35,042 nt of DNA, taken from the NCBI RefSeq assembly GCF_001426505.1, contig NZ_LMEV01000002.1, forward strand, positions 980-36,021. The letters are read 5' to 3'. Of the stretch, positions 25,234 through 32,539 are shown piece after piece. The notes under the pieces were generated by a model. The model searched no databases. It had not been told where the DNA came from and saw nothing but the letters and a program-made list of their open reading frames with translations. Source of the DNA: Variovorax sp. Root473. GTDB lineage: Bacteria; Pseudomonadota; Gammaproteobacteria; Burkholderiales; Burkholderiaceae_C. Position numbers and translations under genes: made by a program. How positions within the stretch are numbered: the first letter of the stretch is position 1; each line of letters starts with the position of its first letter.

Positions 25234-26901
25234 TCAGTTCAACGCCATCGGCGACGGCCCGGCCGGGTCCCGCAGCATGCGCCTCAGCACCTTGCCGTTC
25301 TCTGACGACGGCAGGCCGCTGCGGAAGATCACGCGGCGCGGCACCTTGTAGTGCGACATGTGCTGCAGGCACCATTCGATGATTTTCTGGTCGGCGCGGT
25401 CCTTCGGTTGGCCTGCACGCACCCGCGCGGCGGCCTCGTCCTTCAGCACCACGTAGGCCTGCACCGCCTCGCCGCGGTCAGGGTCGGGCAGGCCGACCAC
25501 CGCGGCCTGGCGCACGTCGGGGTGCATGCCAAGGATCGCCTCGACCTCTTCCGGAAACACGCTGTAGCTCCAGACCTTGATCATCTCCTTGGTGCGCCCC
25601 AGGAACGTGAGGTAGCCCTCCTCGTCGACCACGCCCACGTCGCCGGTGCGCAGCCATCCGTCCTTCAGCATCGCCTCGGTGGCCTCGCGCTGCAGCCAGT
25701 AGCCCTTGTAGCGGATCGGCCCACGCAGCAGGATCTCGCCGCGCTGGCCCGGCGGCAGTTCGCGCCCGGTCTCGAGGTCGACGATGCGCAGCTCGACACC
25801 CGGCGCCGGCTTGCCGTTGGTGCCCCACTTGATGGCATCGGGCGGCATGAGGGTATCGCAGGTGTGGGTTTCACTCAGGCCGTAGCCGGCCTCGTAGACG
25901 AGGCAGCCGTTGGCGAAGCGGCTCCAGCGCGCGGCCAGCGCCTGCGACAGTGGCACGCCGAAGCTCGTGCCCACGGTGGTGCGCAGGGTCGACAGGTCAT
26001 AGCTCGCCGCATCGTCACACGCCATGACCAGCGGCAGCGAGGGCGCCATCGTGTACCACCACGTCACCTTGCAGGCTTCGATCGCCTGCAGCACCGCGGT
26101 GGCGTCGAAGCGGTTGAGAAGCACCACGGTGGCACCGGCGTACACCGGCAGTGCCAGGCCGGTCATCGTTCCCGAAATGTGGTGCAGCGCGACGTCGGCC
26201 AGCATCACGTCGCCCGCGCGGATGCCGAAGCTGTCGGCGCTCACGGCCGTCTTGTACAGCGCGCACTCGTAGCTGATCATCGCGCCCTTGGGCAGGCCCG
26301 TGCTGCCGGATGTATAGGCCATCAGCGCCACGTCGTCCATGGCAATGGTGTCGACCGGCTCGAACGGCCCGGCCTCGGCGAGCGCATCCGCAAAGTCGAT
26401 GGTGCAGGCCGGCAGCGGCGGCGCGCCTTCATGCGGCAGGCGCAGGCAGGGCGGCACGTCCATGGCCAGAGTGGCCGGCAGCATGTCGCCGCAGCGCACC
26501 GCGTACACGTGCGCCACGGTGCGCATCGCGTGCGAGCCCAGCACCACCTTGAGCAGTTCCTCGCCTGCGACGATGGCACTGGCGTCGAGCTCGCTGAGCT
26601 GGTGCTCCAGTTCGTAGGCCTGCGCATCGGGGTTGCACGGGCTCACGATGGCGCCGAGCTTCTGCACGCCGAAGTGCGCGATCAGGTACTGCGGGCAGTT
26701 GTGCAGGAAGAGCGCCACCACGTCGCCCTGCCCGATACCCCGGTCACGCAGGCTCTGCGCAAAGCGGTCGCTCAGGTCATCGAGTTCGGCCCACGAGATC
26801 CGGCGTCCGTACCAGATGACGGCGGGCTTGTCGGGTGTGCTTCGCGCATGAAGGCGCAGGTACTCGTGCAGCGGCCGCGGGCCGTGGCGGTAGGCGATCA
26901 T
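25234..26901 (-). CDS. AMP-forming acyl-CoA ligase (paralogue 2)
   Basis: The 555-residue ANL enzyme has the P-loop YTSGSTGLPKG at 196-206, YGLSETHTCDTL, RTGDVGVVDEEGYLTFLG and the C-terminal adenylation lysine in SSENGKVLRRML. It is the closest relative in the window of the ligase at 8816-10432; the P-loop falls at the same residue number in both. I placed the start at ATG 26901 (MIAYRHGPRPLHEYLRLHAR) because it aligns with the paralogue. The open frame further upstream is Arg/His/Pro-rich and not conserved-looking. No clear ribosome site precedes it. The gene appears to be transcribed alone, with the GntR gene ending 231 bases upstream. The acid substrate is unknown. Confidence 0.9.
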   Translation of the reverse strand: MIAYRHGPRPLHEYLRLHARSTPDKPAVIWYGRRISWAELDDLSDRFAQSLRDRGIGQGDVVALFLHNCPQYLIAHFGVQKLGAIVSPCNPDAQAYELEHQLSELDASAIVAGEELLKVVLGSHAMRTVAHVYAVRCGDMLPATLAMDVPPCLRLPHEGAPPLPACTIDFADALAEAGPFEPVDTIAMDDVALMAYTSGSTGLPKGAMISYECALYKTAVSADSFGIRAGDVMLADVALHHISGTMTGLALPVYAGATVVLLNRFDATAVLQAIEACKVTWWYTMAPSLPLVMACDDAASYDLSTLRTTVGTSFGVPLSQALAARWSRFANGCLVYEAGYGLSETHTCDTLMPPDAIKWGTNGKPAPGVELRIVDLETGRELPPGQRGEILLRGPIRYKGYWLQREATEAMLKDGWLRTGDVGVVDEEGYLTFLGRTKEMIKVWSYSVFPEEVEAILGMHPDVRQAAVVGLPDPDRGEAVQAYVVLKDEAAARVRAGQPKDRADQKIIEWCLQHMSHYKVPRRVIFRSGLPSSENGKVLRRMLRDPAGPSPMALN

Positions 26902-27095
26902 TCTGGCGTGTCTCCGAGGCGGTCTGCTCGTCCGGGTGACCCTGCATGGCAGGGCTCCGGTTTGTGCGCCATCATGCGGCGAAGCGCCGGCCTCAGCAAG
27001 GCTGTGCCTGATGAATATTCGGCATGCATGTCCATCCGCCGGATGCATGGAAGGCGCGATGCGGCCACGTGCGTGACCTCGCCATTTTCCCTTTG

Positions 27096-27111
27096 CCCCC
27101 GCGCGCGGGGG
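27096..27111. terminator. GC palindrome in the gap after the GntR gene
   Basis: CCCCCGCG and CGCGGGGG form a perfect 16-base palindrome, and a second small hairpin CCGCT-CA-AGCGG lies at 27117-27128. Both follow the GntR stop on the minus strand, in the gap before the acyl-CoA ligase. There is no T-run after them, so termination is only a possibility. Otherwise I see nothing in 26902-27132 except an AT-rich GAATATTC at 27013-27020 that could belong to the ligase promoter. Confidence 0.35.
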
Positions 27112-27132
27112 GTGACCGCTCAAGCGGCCTGC

Positions 27133-27873
27133 TCAGGCGGCCTGGCTTGCTGCGGCTCGCCGTCCCGCAGCGCTCTTTCTTGCCGCCGCGGCAGGCGCAC
27201 CGCCTTCTTGCGCGCTACGTTCGCGCAGGTAGGCCAGTATCGGCGCGGTCGTGCGATCGATCTCGTCGTGAATGCCGCGTCGCGCCACGTCGGCATCGTG
27301 CTTGCGAATGCCCCGCAGCACCATCAACTGCGGATGCTGTTTGCGTGGCTGGCCGAGCGTGTGGGTCTGCAGTGCCTTCATGAGCGGGCCACACTGGAGC
27401 CACAGGCCCTCGACCATGCGCTGCAGCACTGGCATGCGCGCCAGCGCATACACCTCCATGTGAAAGCGCTCTGCCTCGACCAGTTCGCCCGCGGTGTCGC
27501 CGGCCTCGCGCAGCGCGGCCATGCGGTCATGGATCGCCTCGAGCTTCTTCACATCCTCGGCGGTGGCGCGCGGCGCGGCACGCGCGGCCGCCTCGCCTTC
27601 GAGCATCAGCCGCAGCGTGCGAACCTCGGCGAAGCGTTCTTCGCTCATGACAGGCACACGCACCGAGTGATGGCCGACCTGTTCGAGCGCCTGTTCGGAG
27701 ATCAGCCGCGCCAGCGCTTCTCGCACCGGCGTGGGGCTGATGCCCATCTCGGCGGCAAGATCGCGCAGCTTGAGCTTTTCGCCGGGCGCGAAGCGGCCCG
27801 CCTTGAGGTCGCGGCAGATGCGACCGTAGGCCTGCGCGTTGAGGCTGTCGCGCGTGAGAGGGGTGTCTTCCAT
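27133..27873 (-). CDS. GntR family (FCD-type) transcriptional regulator
   Basis: The 246-residue protein has an N-terminal winged helix-turn-helix at about residues 8-75, with GEKLKLRDLAAEMGISPTPVREAL as the recognition segment. The all-helical FCD ligand-binding domain runs to about residue 215, followed by an Ala/Arg/Lys-rich tail. FCD regulators typically sense the acid or CoA ester degraded by the neighbouring genes. It ends a five-gene minus-strand operon, 69 bases after the enoyl-CoA hydratase. An AT-rich site (27915-27929) just upstream suggests its own promoter and autoregulation. Starts at GTG 27897 or 27888 are possible; I prefer ATG 27873 because the domain begins soon after it, but no start has a good ribosome site. 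Confidence 0.88.
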   Translation of the reverse strand: MEDTPLTRDSLNAQAYGRICRDLKAGRFAPGEKLKLRDLAAEMGISPTPVREALARLISEQALEQVGHHSVRVPVMSEERFAEVRTLRLMLEGEAAARAAPRATAEDVKKLEAIHDRMAALREAGDTAGELVEAERFHMEVYALARMPVLQRMVEGLWLQCGPLMKALQTHTLGQPRKQHPQLMVLRGIRKHDADVARRGIHDEIDRTTAPILAYLRERSAQEGGAPAAAARKSAAGRRAAASQAA

Positions 27874-27914
27874 AGGCTGGGTCGGCACGCGAAGCACGCG
27901 CCTTTTTAAATAGC

Positions 27915-27929
27915 TTATATGTTATTGCG
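27915..27929. promoter_or_regulatory. Putative operator, site 3 (before the GntR gene)
   Basis: TTATATGTTATTGCG shares the core TTAT-A/T-TGTTAT with sites 1 and 2. It lies 42-56 bases before the chosen GntR start, in a short AT-rich island between that gene and the hydratase. On the minus strand it includes TATAAG, a possible -10 hexamer. It matches site 1 at 11 of 15 positions, so it is the weakest of the three. Confidence 0.4.
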
Positions 27930-27942
27930 CTTTTGTCCGGCT

Positions 27943-28761
27943 TCAATGTCCCGTGAACGCGGGCGGGCGTTTTTCCAGGAAATGCGCCACACCTTCACGA
28001 AAATCCTCGCTTGCAAACGAGGTCTGCATTTCCTCGTCCGCACGGCGCCATGCGGTGTCCAGGTCCTGGAACAGGCTGTCGTACACCTGGCGCTTGATCA
28101 CGCCGATGGAGCGCGGCGACGCGTTTTGCGTCATGTCGTGCGCCATCGCCTGCACCTGGGCCAGGAAGCCTTGCGCGGGCAGTGGCTTCACGAGCCCCAG
28201 CGCCGCCGCCTCGGCCGTGACGATGGTGCGGCCCGACAGCAGCAGGTCGAGCGCGTTGGTCGGACCCACCAGGCGCGGCAGCATCCACGAGATGCCGTGC
28301 TCGGCAATCAGGCCGCGCCTGGAAAACGCGGTGGTGAGCTTCTGCCCCTCGGCCATGTAGCGGAAATCGCAGAACACCGCCATGCACAGGCCAATGCCCG
28401 CGACAGGTCCGTTGATGGCCGCGAAGATCGGCTTGCGCACGCGCAACAGGTAGCTGAAGCGCCAGGCGTAGTTGGCCTCGATGCCATCCTTGCGCGGCGC
28501 CGGGGACGGGGCGTTCGCATCCCCGGCAGCGGCGCCGGCGGCCCCCGCCTCGAGGATGTCCATGTCCGCTCCCGCGCAGAAGCCCCTTCCCGCGCCCGTG
28601 ACCACGATGGCGCGTATCTGCTCATCGGCTTCGGCCGCTTCCACCGCCTGGCGGAATTCGCTTTCCATGCGGTGCGTCCACGCATTGAGCTTCTCGGGCC
28701 GGTTCAGCGTGAGCGTGAGCACGTGGTCTTCGGTGGCCACGGTGATGTCCTGGTAGGTCAT
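27943..28761 (-). CDS. Enoyl-CoA hydratase/isomerase family protein
   Basis: The 272-residue crotonase-fold protein has the oxyanion-hole segment GRGFCAGADMDIL and the second active-site block RRGLIAEHGISWMLPRLVG with a Glu at the usual place. The first catalytic position, normally Glu in GGGCELA, reads VAGIGLCMAVFCD here. Reactivity may therefore be isomerase- or hydrolase-like rather than standard hydration. An extra Ala/Gly/Pro-rich stretch (about residues 71-90) is inserted after DMDIL. I chose the ATG at 28761 for its AAAGGA nine bases upstream and because the family start (MTYQDITVATEDHVLTLTLNRP) fits. It lies 31 bases after the SDR gene in the same operon. Confidence 0.9.
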   Translation of the reverse strand: MTYQDITVATEDHVLTLTLNRPEKLNAWTHRMESEFRQAVEAAEADEQIRAIVVTGAGRGFCAGADMDILEAGAAGAAAGDANAPSPAPRKDGIEANYAWRFSYLLRVRKPIFAAINGPVAGIGLCMAVFCDFRYMAEGQKLTTAFSRRGLIAEHGISWMLPRLVGPTNALDLLLSGRTIVTAEAAALGLVKPLPAQGFLAQVQAMAHDMTQNASPRSIGVIKRQVYDSLFQDLDTAWRRADEEMQTSFASEDFREGVAHFLEKRPPAFTGH

Positions 28762-28792
28762 GCGGAAAATCCTTTCGGGCGGTCGGGCCTCA

Positions 28793-29563
28793 TCAGGCCT
28801 CGCCGCCGATGGTGGCACCGCCGTCGATGACGATGGTGGTGCCGGTGATGAAGCGCCCCGCGTCCGAGCCAAGGAGCAGCGCCGCGCCCGCAATGTCCTC
28901 CGGGTCGCCGATCGCGTTCAGCGGGCTCGACGCGAGCGCCGCCGCCAGCGTCTGCGGGTTGTCCCAAAGCGCCTTCGCGAAGTCGGTCTTGATGAGTCCC
29001 GGCGCGATGCAGTTGGTGCGCACGCCCTGCTTGCCCCATTCGAGCGCCAGGTTGCGCGCGAGCTGCATGTCGGCGGCCTTCGAGATCGCGTACGCGCCGA
29101 GCACGCGCGATCCGGTGAGTCCGGCGATCGAGCTGATGATGACGATCGAGCCCCCGCCGCGCTCGGCCATGCCCGGCGCGACGCGGTTCACCAGCCACAG
29201 GTTGGAGCGGATGTTGACGTCCATCACCTTCGAGAAGGCTTCGTCGCTGATGCCCGACATCGGGCCATAGTAGGGATTGACCGCCGCGTTGCACACCAGC
29301 ACGTCGACCGGGCCGAAGGCCGCTTCCGTGCGGTCGACCAGCGCGGCCACCTGTTCCTTGCTGGAGATGTTGCACGGGATGGCCGTGGCCTCGAGTCCTT
29401 CGCCGCGCAGCTCGGCCACCAGGGCCTCGCAGGCCTCGGCCTTGCGACTGGTCACCACGACCCGTGCGCCCGCGCGGGCATAGGCAATGGCGATGGCTCG
29501 GCCGATGCCGCGCGACGATCCGGTGACGATGGCAGTCTTGCCCTTGAGCGAAAAGCGGTCCAT
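28793..29563 (-). CDS. Short-chain dehydrogenase/reductase (FabG-like)
   Basis: The 256-residue SDR has TGSSRGIG at 14-21, CNAA at about 91-94, catalytic Ser145, Tyr158 and Lys162 (YAISK), and the C-terminal GTTIVIDGG. It probably oxidises a hydroxyacyl-CoA or alcohol intermediate produced by the hydratases on either side, using NAD(P). The ATG at 29563 has AAGGAG nine bases upstream, and that ribosome site overlaps the stop codon of the preceding hydratase gene, so translation is tightly coupled. No residue distinguishes NAD from NADP with certainty; the Arg at 40 after the second strand (VVTSRK) hints at NADP. Confidence 0.92.
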   Translation of the reverse strand: MDRFSLKGKTAIVTGSSRGIGRAIAIAYARAGARVVVTSRKAEACEALVAELRGEGLEATAIPCNISSKEQVAALVDRTEAAFGPVDVLVCNAAVNPYYGPMSGISDEAFSKVMDVNIRSNLWLVNRVAPGMAERGGGSIVIISSIAGLTGSRVLGAYAISKAADMQLARNLALEWGKQGVRTNCIAPGLIKTDFAKALWDNPQTLAAALASSPLNAIGDPEDIAGAALLLGSDAGRFITGTTIVIDGGATIGGEA

Positions 29564-29577
29564 GCGGTGTGTCTCCT

Positions 29578-30375
29578 TCAACGGTTGACGAACTTCGCAG
29601 CGCGCTTCTCGACAAACGCGCGCGCCGCTTCCTGATGGTCTTCGGTCATGCCGCACCGGATGTGGCGGATGGCCTCGTGGTCGAGCGCCTGCGCCAGCGT
29701 GGCGCCCTGCTCGGCCGCGTTCAGGTTGGCCTTGATGTGGCCGAGGGTGATCGACGGGCCATCGGCCAGCTGCTGTGCGAGTGCACGACCTTCGGCGTCG
29801 AGTTCGGCATCGGCCACGACACGCGTGACCAGCCCCATCTGCTGCGCCTCGTCGGCCTTCACCACCGGCGACAGCAGCGCGAACGCCCGCGCCCGCGGGC
29901 CGAGCAGCTTGGTCAGGAAGTACGTGCTGCCGAAGTCTCCCGACAGCCCCACCTTGACGAAGGCCGAGGTGAGCTTGACGGTATCGCTCGCCAGCAGCAG
30001 GTCGCAGGCGAGCGCAAGCGACAGGCCCGCGCCCGCAGCCGCGCCGCGCACCACGGCCACGGTGGGCTTGGGCATCTCGTGCAGCAGGCGCGCGCATTCC
30101 ATGTGTTCACGCAGTTGCAGCGCGCGCGACTCCAGCGTGTGGCGCGCCCCGTCGTCCTCGGCCATCGCCTTCACGTCACCGCCCGCGCAGAACGCGCGAC
30201 CAGCGCCGGTGAGCACCACCGCGCGCACCTCGGCGTCGACCGCTGCACGCCGCAGCGCCGCGAGCAGCGCCTCGGTCATCGGCACGGTCAGCGCGTTGAG
30301 GCGTTCGGGCCGGTTCATCGTGAGCGTGAGCACGCCACGCTCGAAGTGCTCGATGAGCTCCTGGGTCGTAGTCAT
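29578..30375 (-). CDS. Enoyl-CoA hydratase/isomerase, PaaG-like
   Basis: The 265-residue crotonase-fold protein has GAGRAFCAGGDVKAM (oxyanion hole) and GAAAGAGLSLALACDL. At the second catalytic position it carries VGLSGDFGSTYFLTKLLG. The Asp in place of Glu and the lack of Glu in the first block resemble PaaG-type isomerases, which shift double bonds or open oxepin-CoA, rather than simple hydratases. Its role in this operon is therefore probably isomerisation of an unsaturated CoA ester. The ATG has AGGAG ten bases upstream. It lies 35 bases after the CoA-transferase gene and 14 bases before the SDR gene. Confidence 0.9.
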   Translation of the reverse strand: MTTTQELIEHFERGVLTLTMNRPERLNALTVPMTEALLAALRRAAVDAEVRAVVLTGAGRAFCAGGDVKAMAEDDGARHTLESRALQLREHMECARLLHEMPKPTVAVVRGAAAGAGLSLALACDLLLASDTVKLTSAFVKVGLSGDFGSTYFLTKLLGPRARAFALLSPVVKADEAQQMGLVTRVVADAELDAEGRALAQQLADGPSITLGHIKANLNAAEQGATLAQALDHEAIRHIRCGMTEDHQEAARAFVEKRAAKFVNR

Positions 30376-30410
30376 CCTGGGTTTGTCTCCTGAAAAGTGA
30401 AGGGGAACAT

Positions 30411-31601
30411 TCAGACGGCGCCGCCGGCATGCAGCGCGCGCATGCGCTCATCGCCGTAGCCGAGCCACTCTCGCAGCACTTGATCGCCGTGCGCGCCCAC
30501 TGCCGGCATGGCGCTGCGAATCGACAAGGGCGTGTCCGAGAGATGGATGGTCACGCCCTGCACCGGCACCGGCACCGCGGTGTCGCCGAAGGGAATCTCG
30601 GCAATCGCGCCGCGGTGGCGAAGTTGCGGGTTCTCGACCACCTCGTCGATGGTGGCCACTTTGGCGCAAGGCACACCCTCGCGCTCCAGCAATGCAACGA
30701 TCCGGTCGGCGTCGTGTTGCAGCATCCACTGGGCGACCAGGCCCTCGACGGCCTCTCGGTGTTCCATCCGCGAGGCCATCGACACGAAACGCGGATCGTC
30801 CAGCAACGCGGGTGCCTTCATCGCGCGCACCACGCGCGGGAACATGTTGTCGTCGCCCCCGACCATCAACACATAGCGGCCGTCACGGGAGGCAAAGGTG
30901 TTGGACGGCGCCACGAAGCGATCGCGGTTACCCACGCGCGTCATGGTGGTGCCGAAAAGCTTCTGCTGAGGAATCGCGGTCATCAGCATCGAGGTGGCGC
31001 TCTCCAGCAGCGACACGTCGACCAGTTGGCCCTTGCCCGAGGCGTGCCGCGCATTCAGTGCCGCCAGGATGCCAAGCGCGGCATACATGCCGGTGGTGTA
31101 GTCGCACATGAACGAGCCGATCATGGTGGGCGGACCATCCGCGGCACCGGTCAGGTCCATCAGGCCGCTCATGGCCTGCGCCACGCCGTCGAAGCACTGC
31201 TTTCCCGCAAGCGGCCCGTCTTGCCCAAAGCCGGAGATTCGCGCCATGACCAGGCGCGGATTGAGTGCGTGCACCGCCTCCCAGCCCAGCCCCATGCGCT
31301 CCATGGTGCCGGGGCGGAAATTTTCGATCAGCACGTCAGCCTGCCCGACGAGCTCGCGCAGCACGTGCACGCCGTCGGGGTGGCGCAAGTCGATGGCCAG
31401 GCTCTTCTTGTTGCGGTTGACCACGAAGCTGTAGAGGCTCTGGCCCTCCACTGCCGGGAGTGCCCGGCGCGCATATTCACCCTCGCCCGGTGGCTCGATT
31501 TTCACCACCTCGGCGCCCATGTCCGCGAGCATCATGGCGCCGTAGGGTCCGGCGATGAAGCGCGAAAGATCGAGCACGCGCAGTCCGGCAAGCGATGTCA
31601 T
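30411..31601 (-). CDS. Family III CoA-transferase (CaiB/BaiF)
   Basis: The 396-residue protein is a class III CoA-transferase, which moves CoA between carboxylic acids without ATP. The start RVLDLSRFIAGPYGAMMLADMGAEVVKIE is characteristic, and the catalytic Asp is Asp167 in the MCDYTTGMYAALGILAAL block. NRNKKSLAIDL and ENFRPGTMERMGL are also typical. As first gene of the minus-strand operon it probably activates the growth substrate using a CoA ester such as succinyl-CoA or a pathway product. The start has a GAGG-type ribosome site eight bases upstream. The promoter region is shared with the divergent VOC-dehydrogenase operon and contains site 2 of the AT-rich motif. Confidence 0.93.
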   Translation of the reverse strand: MTSLAGLRVLDLSRFIAGPYGAMMLADMGAEVVKIEPPGEGEYARRALPAVEGQSLYSFVVNRNKKSLAIDLRHPDGVHVLRELVGQADVLIENFRPGTMERMGLGWEAVHALNPRLVMARISGFGQDGPLAGKQCFDGVAQAMSGLMDLTGAADGPPTMIGSFMCDYTTGMYAALGILAALNARHASGKGQLVDVSLLESATSMLMTAIPQQKLFGTTMTRVGNRDRFVAPSNTFASRDGRYVLMVGGDDNMFPRVVRAMKAPALLDDPRFVSMASRMEHREAVEGLVAQWMLQHDADRIVALLEREGVPCAKVATIDEVVENPQLRHRGAIAEIPFGDTAVPVPVQGVTIHLSDTPLSIRSAMPAVGAHGDQVLREWLGYGDERMRALHAGGAV

Positions 31602-31627
31602 GGGGTTGGCCTCTTCTCTTGATTTGT

Positions 31628-31642
31628 TTATTTGTTATATCA
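31628..31642. promoter_or_regulatory. Putative operator, site 2 (divergent promoter)
   Basis: TTATTTGTTATATCA matches site 1 at 14 of 15 positions. It lies between the divergent CoA-transferase (27-41 bases away) and VOC (52-66 bases away) starts. On the plus strand a TTGATT at 31619-31624 and CATATT at 31641-31646 are spaced 16 bases apart like a weak promoter. On the minus strand the motif contains TATAAC, five of six matches to a -10. A single factor bound here could control both operons. Confidence 0.55.
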
Positions 31643-31693
31643 TATTCAAAAATAGACGAGCCCGACAACCTGCAAGTGCAAGGAGACAACGTT

Positions 31694-32524
31694 TTGACCA
31701 CGGCACCGAACACGACATCAACGGCGACGGCACCCTCGCCCTACCTGCGCTTGCGCCAGCTCTGCCTGGTGGCGCGCGAACTGGCTCCGGTGGAAGAAGA
31801 TCTGTGCGCCGTGTTTGGCGTGCGCGTGTGCCACCGGGATCCGGAAGTGGGGCAGTTCGGCCTGCACAACGCCCTGATGCCGTTCGGCACCAGCTTCGTC
31901 GAGGTGGTGGCGCCACTCGCCCCGAACACTGCTGCCGGACGCTACCTGGAGCGGCGCCGCGGCGACGGCGGCTATATGGTGATCCTGGACAGCGAATCAC
32001 TGCCGCGATGGCGCACGCACGTGGCACAGATCGGCGTGCGCATTGCCGCCCCGCTGGCGCTGGGCGACTACGAAGGGATGCAGTTGCATCCGCGCGACAC
32101 GGGCGGTGCGCTGCTGGAGATCAACACGACCCTGAACGGCGCCGACCTGCAAGGCCCGTACTGGCCAGCCGGCCCGCACTGGCGCGACGCGGTTTCCCAG
32201 ACGCGCGTGCGCGGCATCTCTGGCGCCGTGCTGCAGGCCGACGATCCTGCGGCGCTCGCCGAGCGCTGGGGCCGCATCCTGCAGCGACCCGCGCCGCGCG
32301 ACCCGGCACAGGCCGGAACGTGGCAGCTGAAAGTGGACAACGCGACGCTGCGTTTCGTTCCACAGCGGGACGATCGCGGCGAGGGCCTGCGCGGCATCGT
32401 GGTGGACGCGCGCGAGCCCGAAGCGATTCGCGCTGCGGCAAAGGATCGCGGCCTCGAAGTCGACGCCGAAGGCGTGCATCTCGGCGGCGTGCATTTCATC
32501 CTGCGCGCGGCCACCACCGATTGA
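31694..32524 (+). CDS. VOC superfamily (glyoxalase-like) protein
   Basis: The 276-residue protein starts with a VOC-type unit: LRLRQLCLVARELAPVEEDLCAVFGV, then GLHNALMPFGTSFVEVVAPL, whose Glu is a possible metal ligand. A second half follows that ends LRGIVVDARE and VHLGGVHFILRA. The layout resembles glyoxalase-like domain proteins of catabolic clusters; the reaction is unknown. I chose TTG at 31694 because AAGGAG lies eight bases upstream (31680-31685). The frame is open further upstream, but that reading crosses the AT-rich promoter and gives a spurious hydrophobic start. The stop is 15 bases before the acyl-CoA dehydrogenase gene, whose ribosome site immediately follows, so the two form an operon. 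Confidence 0.8.
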   Translation: MTTAPNTTSTATAPSPYLRLRQLCLVARELAPVEEDLCAVFGVRVCHRDPEVGQFGLHNALMPFGTSFVEVVAPLAPNTAAGRYLERRRGDGGYMVILDSESLPRWRTHVAQIGVRIAAPLALGDYEGMQLHPRDTGGALLEINTTLNGADLQGPYWPAGPHWRDAVSQTRVRGISGAVLQADDPAALAERWGRILQRPAPRDPAQAGTWQLKVDNATLRFVPQRDDRGEGLRGIVVDAREPEAIRAAAKDRGLEVDAEGVHLGGVHFILRAATTD

Positions 32525-32539
32525 GAGGAGAAACACCCG

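Noticed and set aside
25351..27909. A very long open frame on the plus strand, opposite the second acyl-CoA ligase and the GntR gene
   Set aside because: Its translation is His/Arg/Gly/Ala-rich with no domain, and the opposite strand encodes two clear families. It is an artefact of GC-rich codon usage.
31595..31693. Hydrophobic signal peptide on the VOC protein from an upstream ATG
   Set aside because: That reading crosses the divergent promoter and the operator-like motif, whereas TTG at 31694 has a well-spaced AAGGAG.
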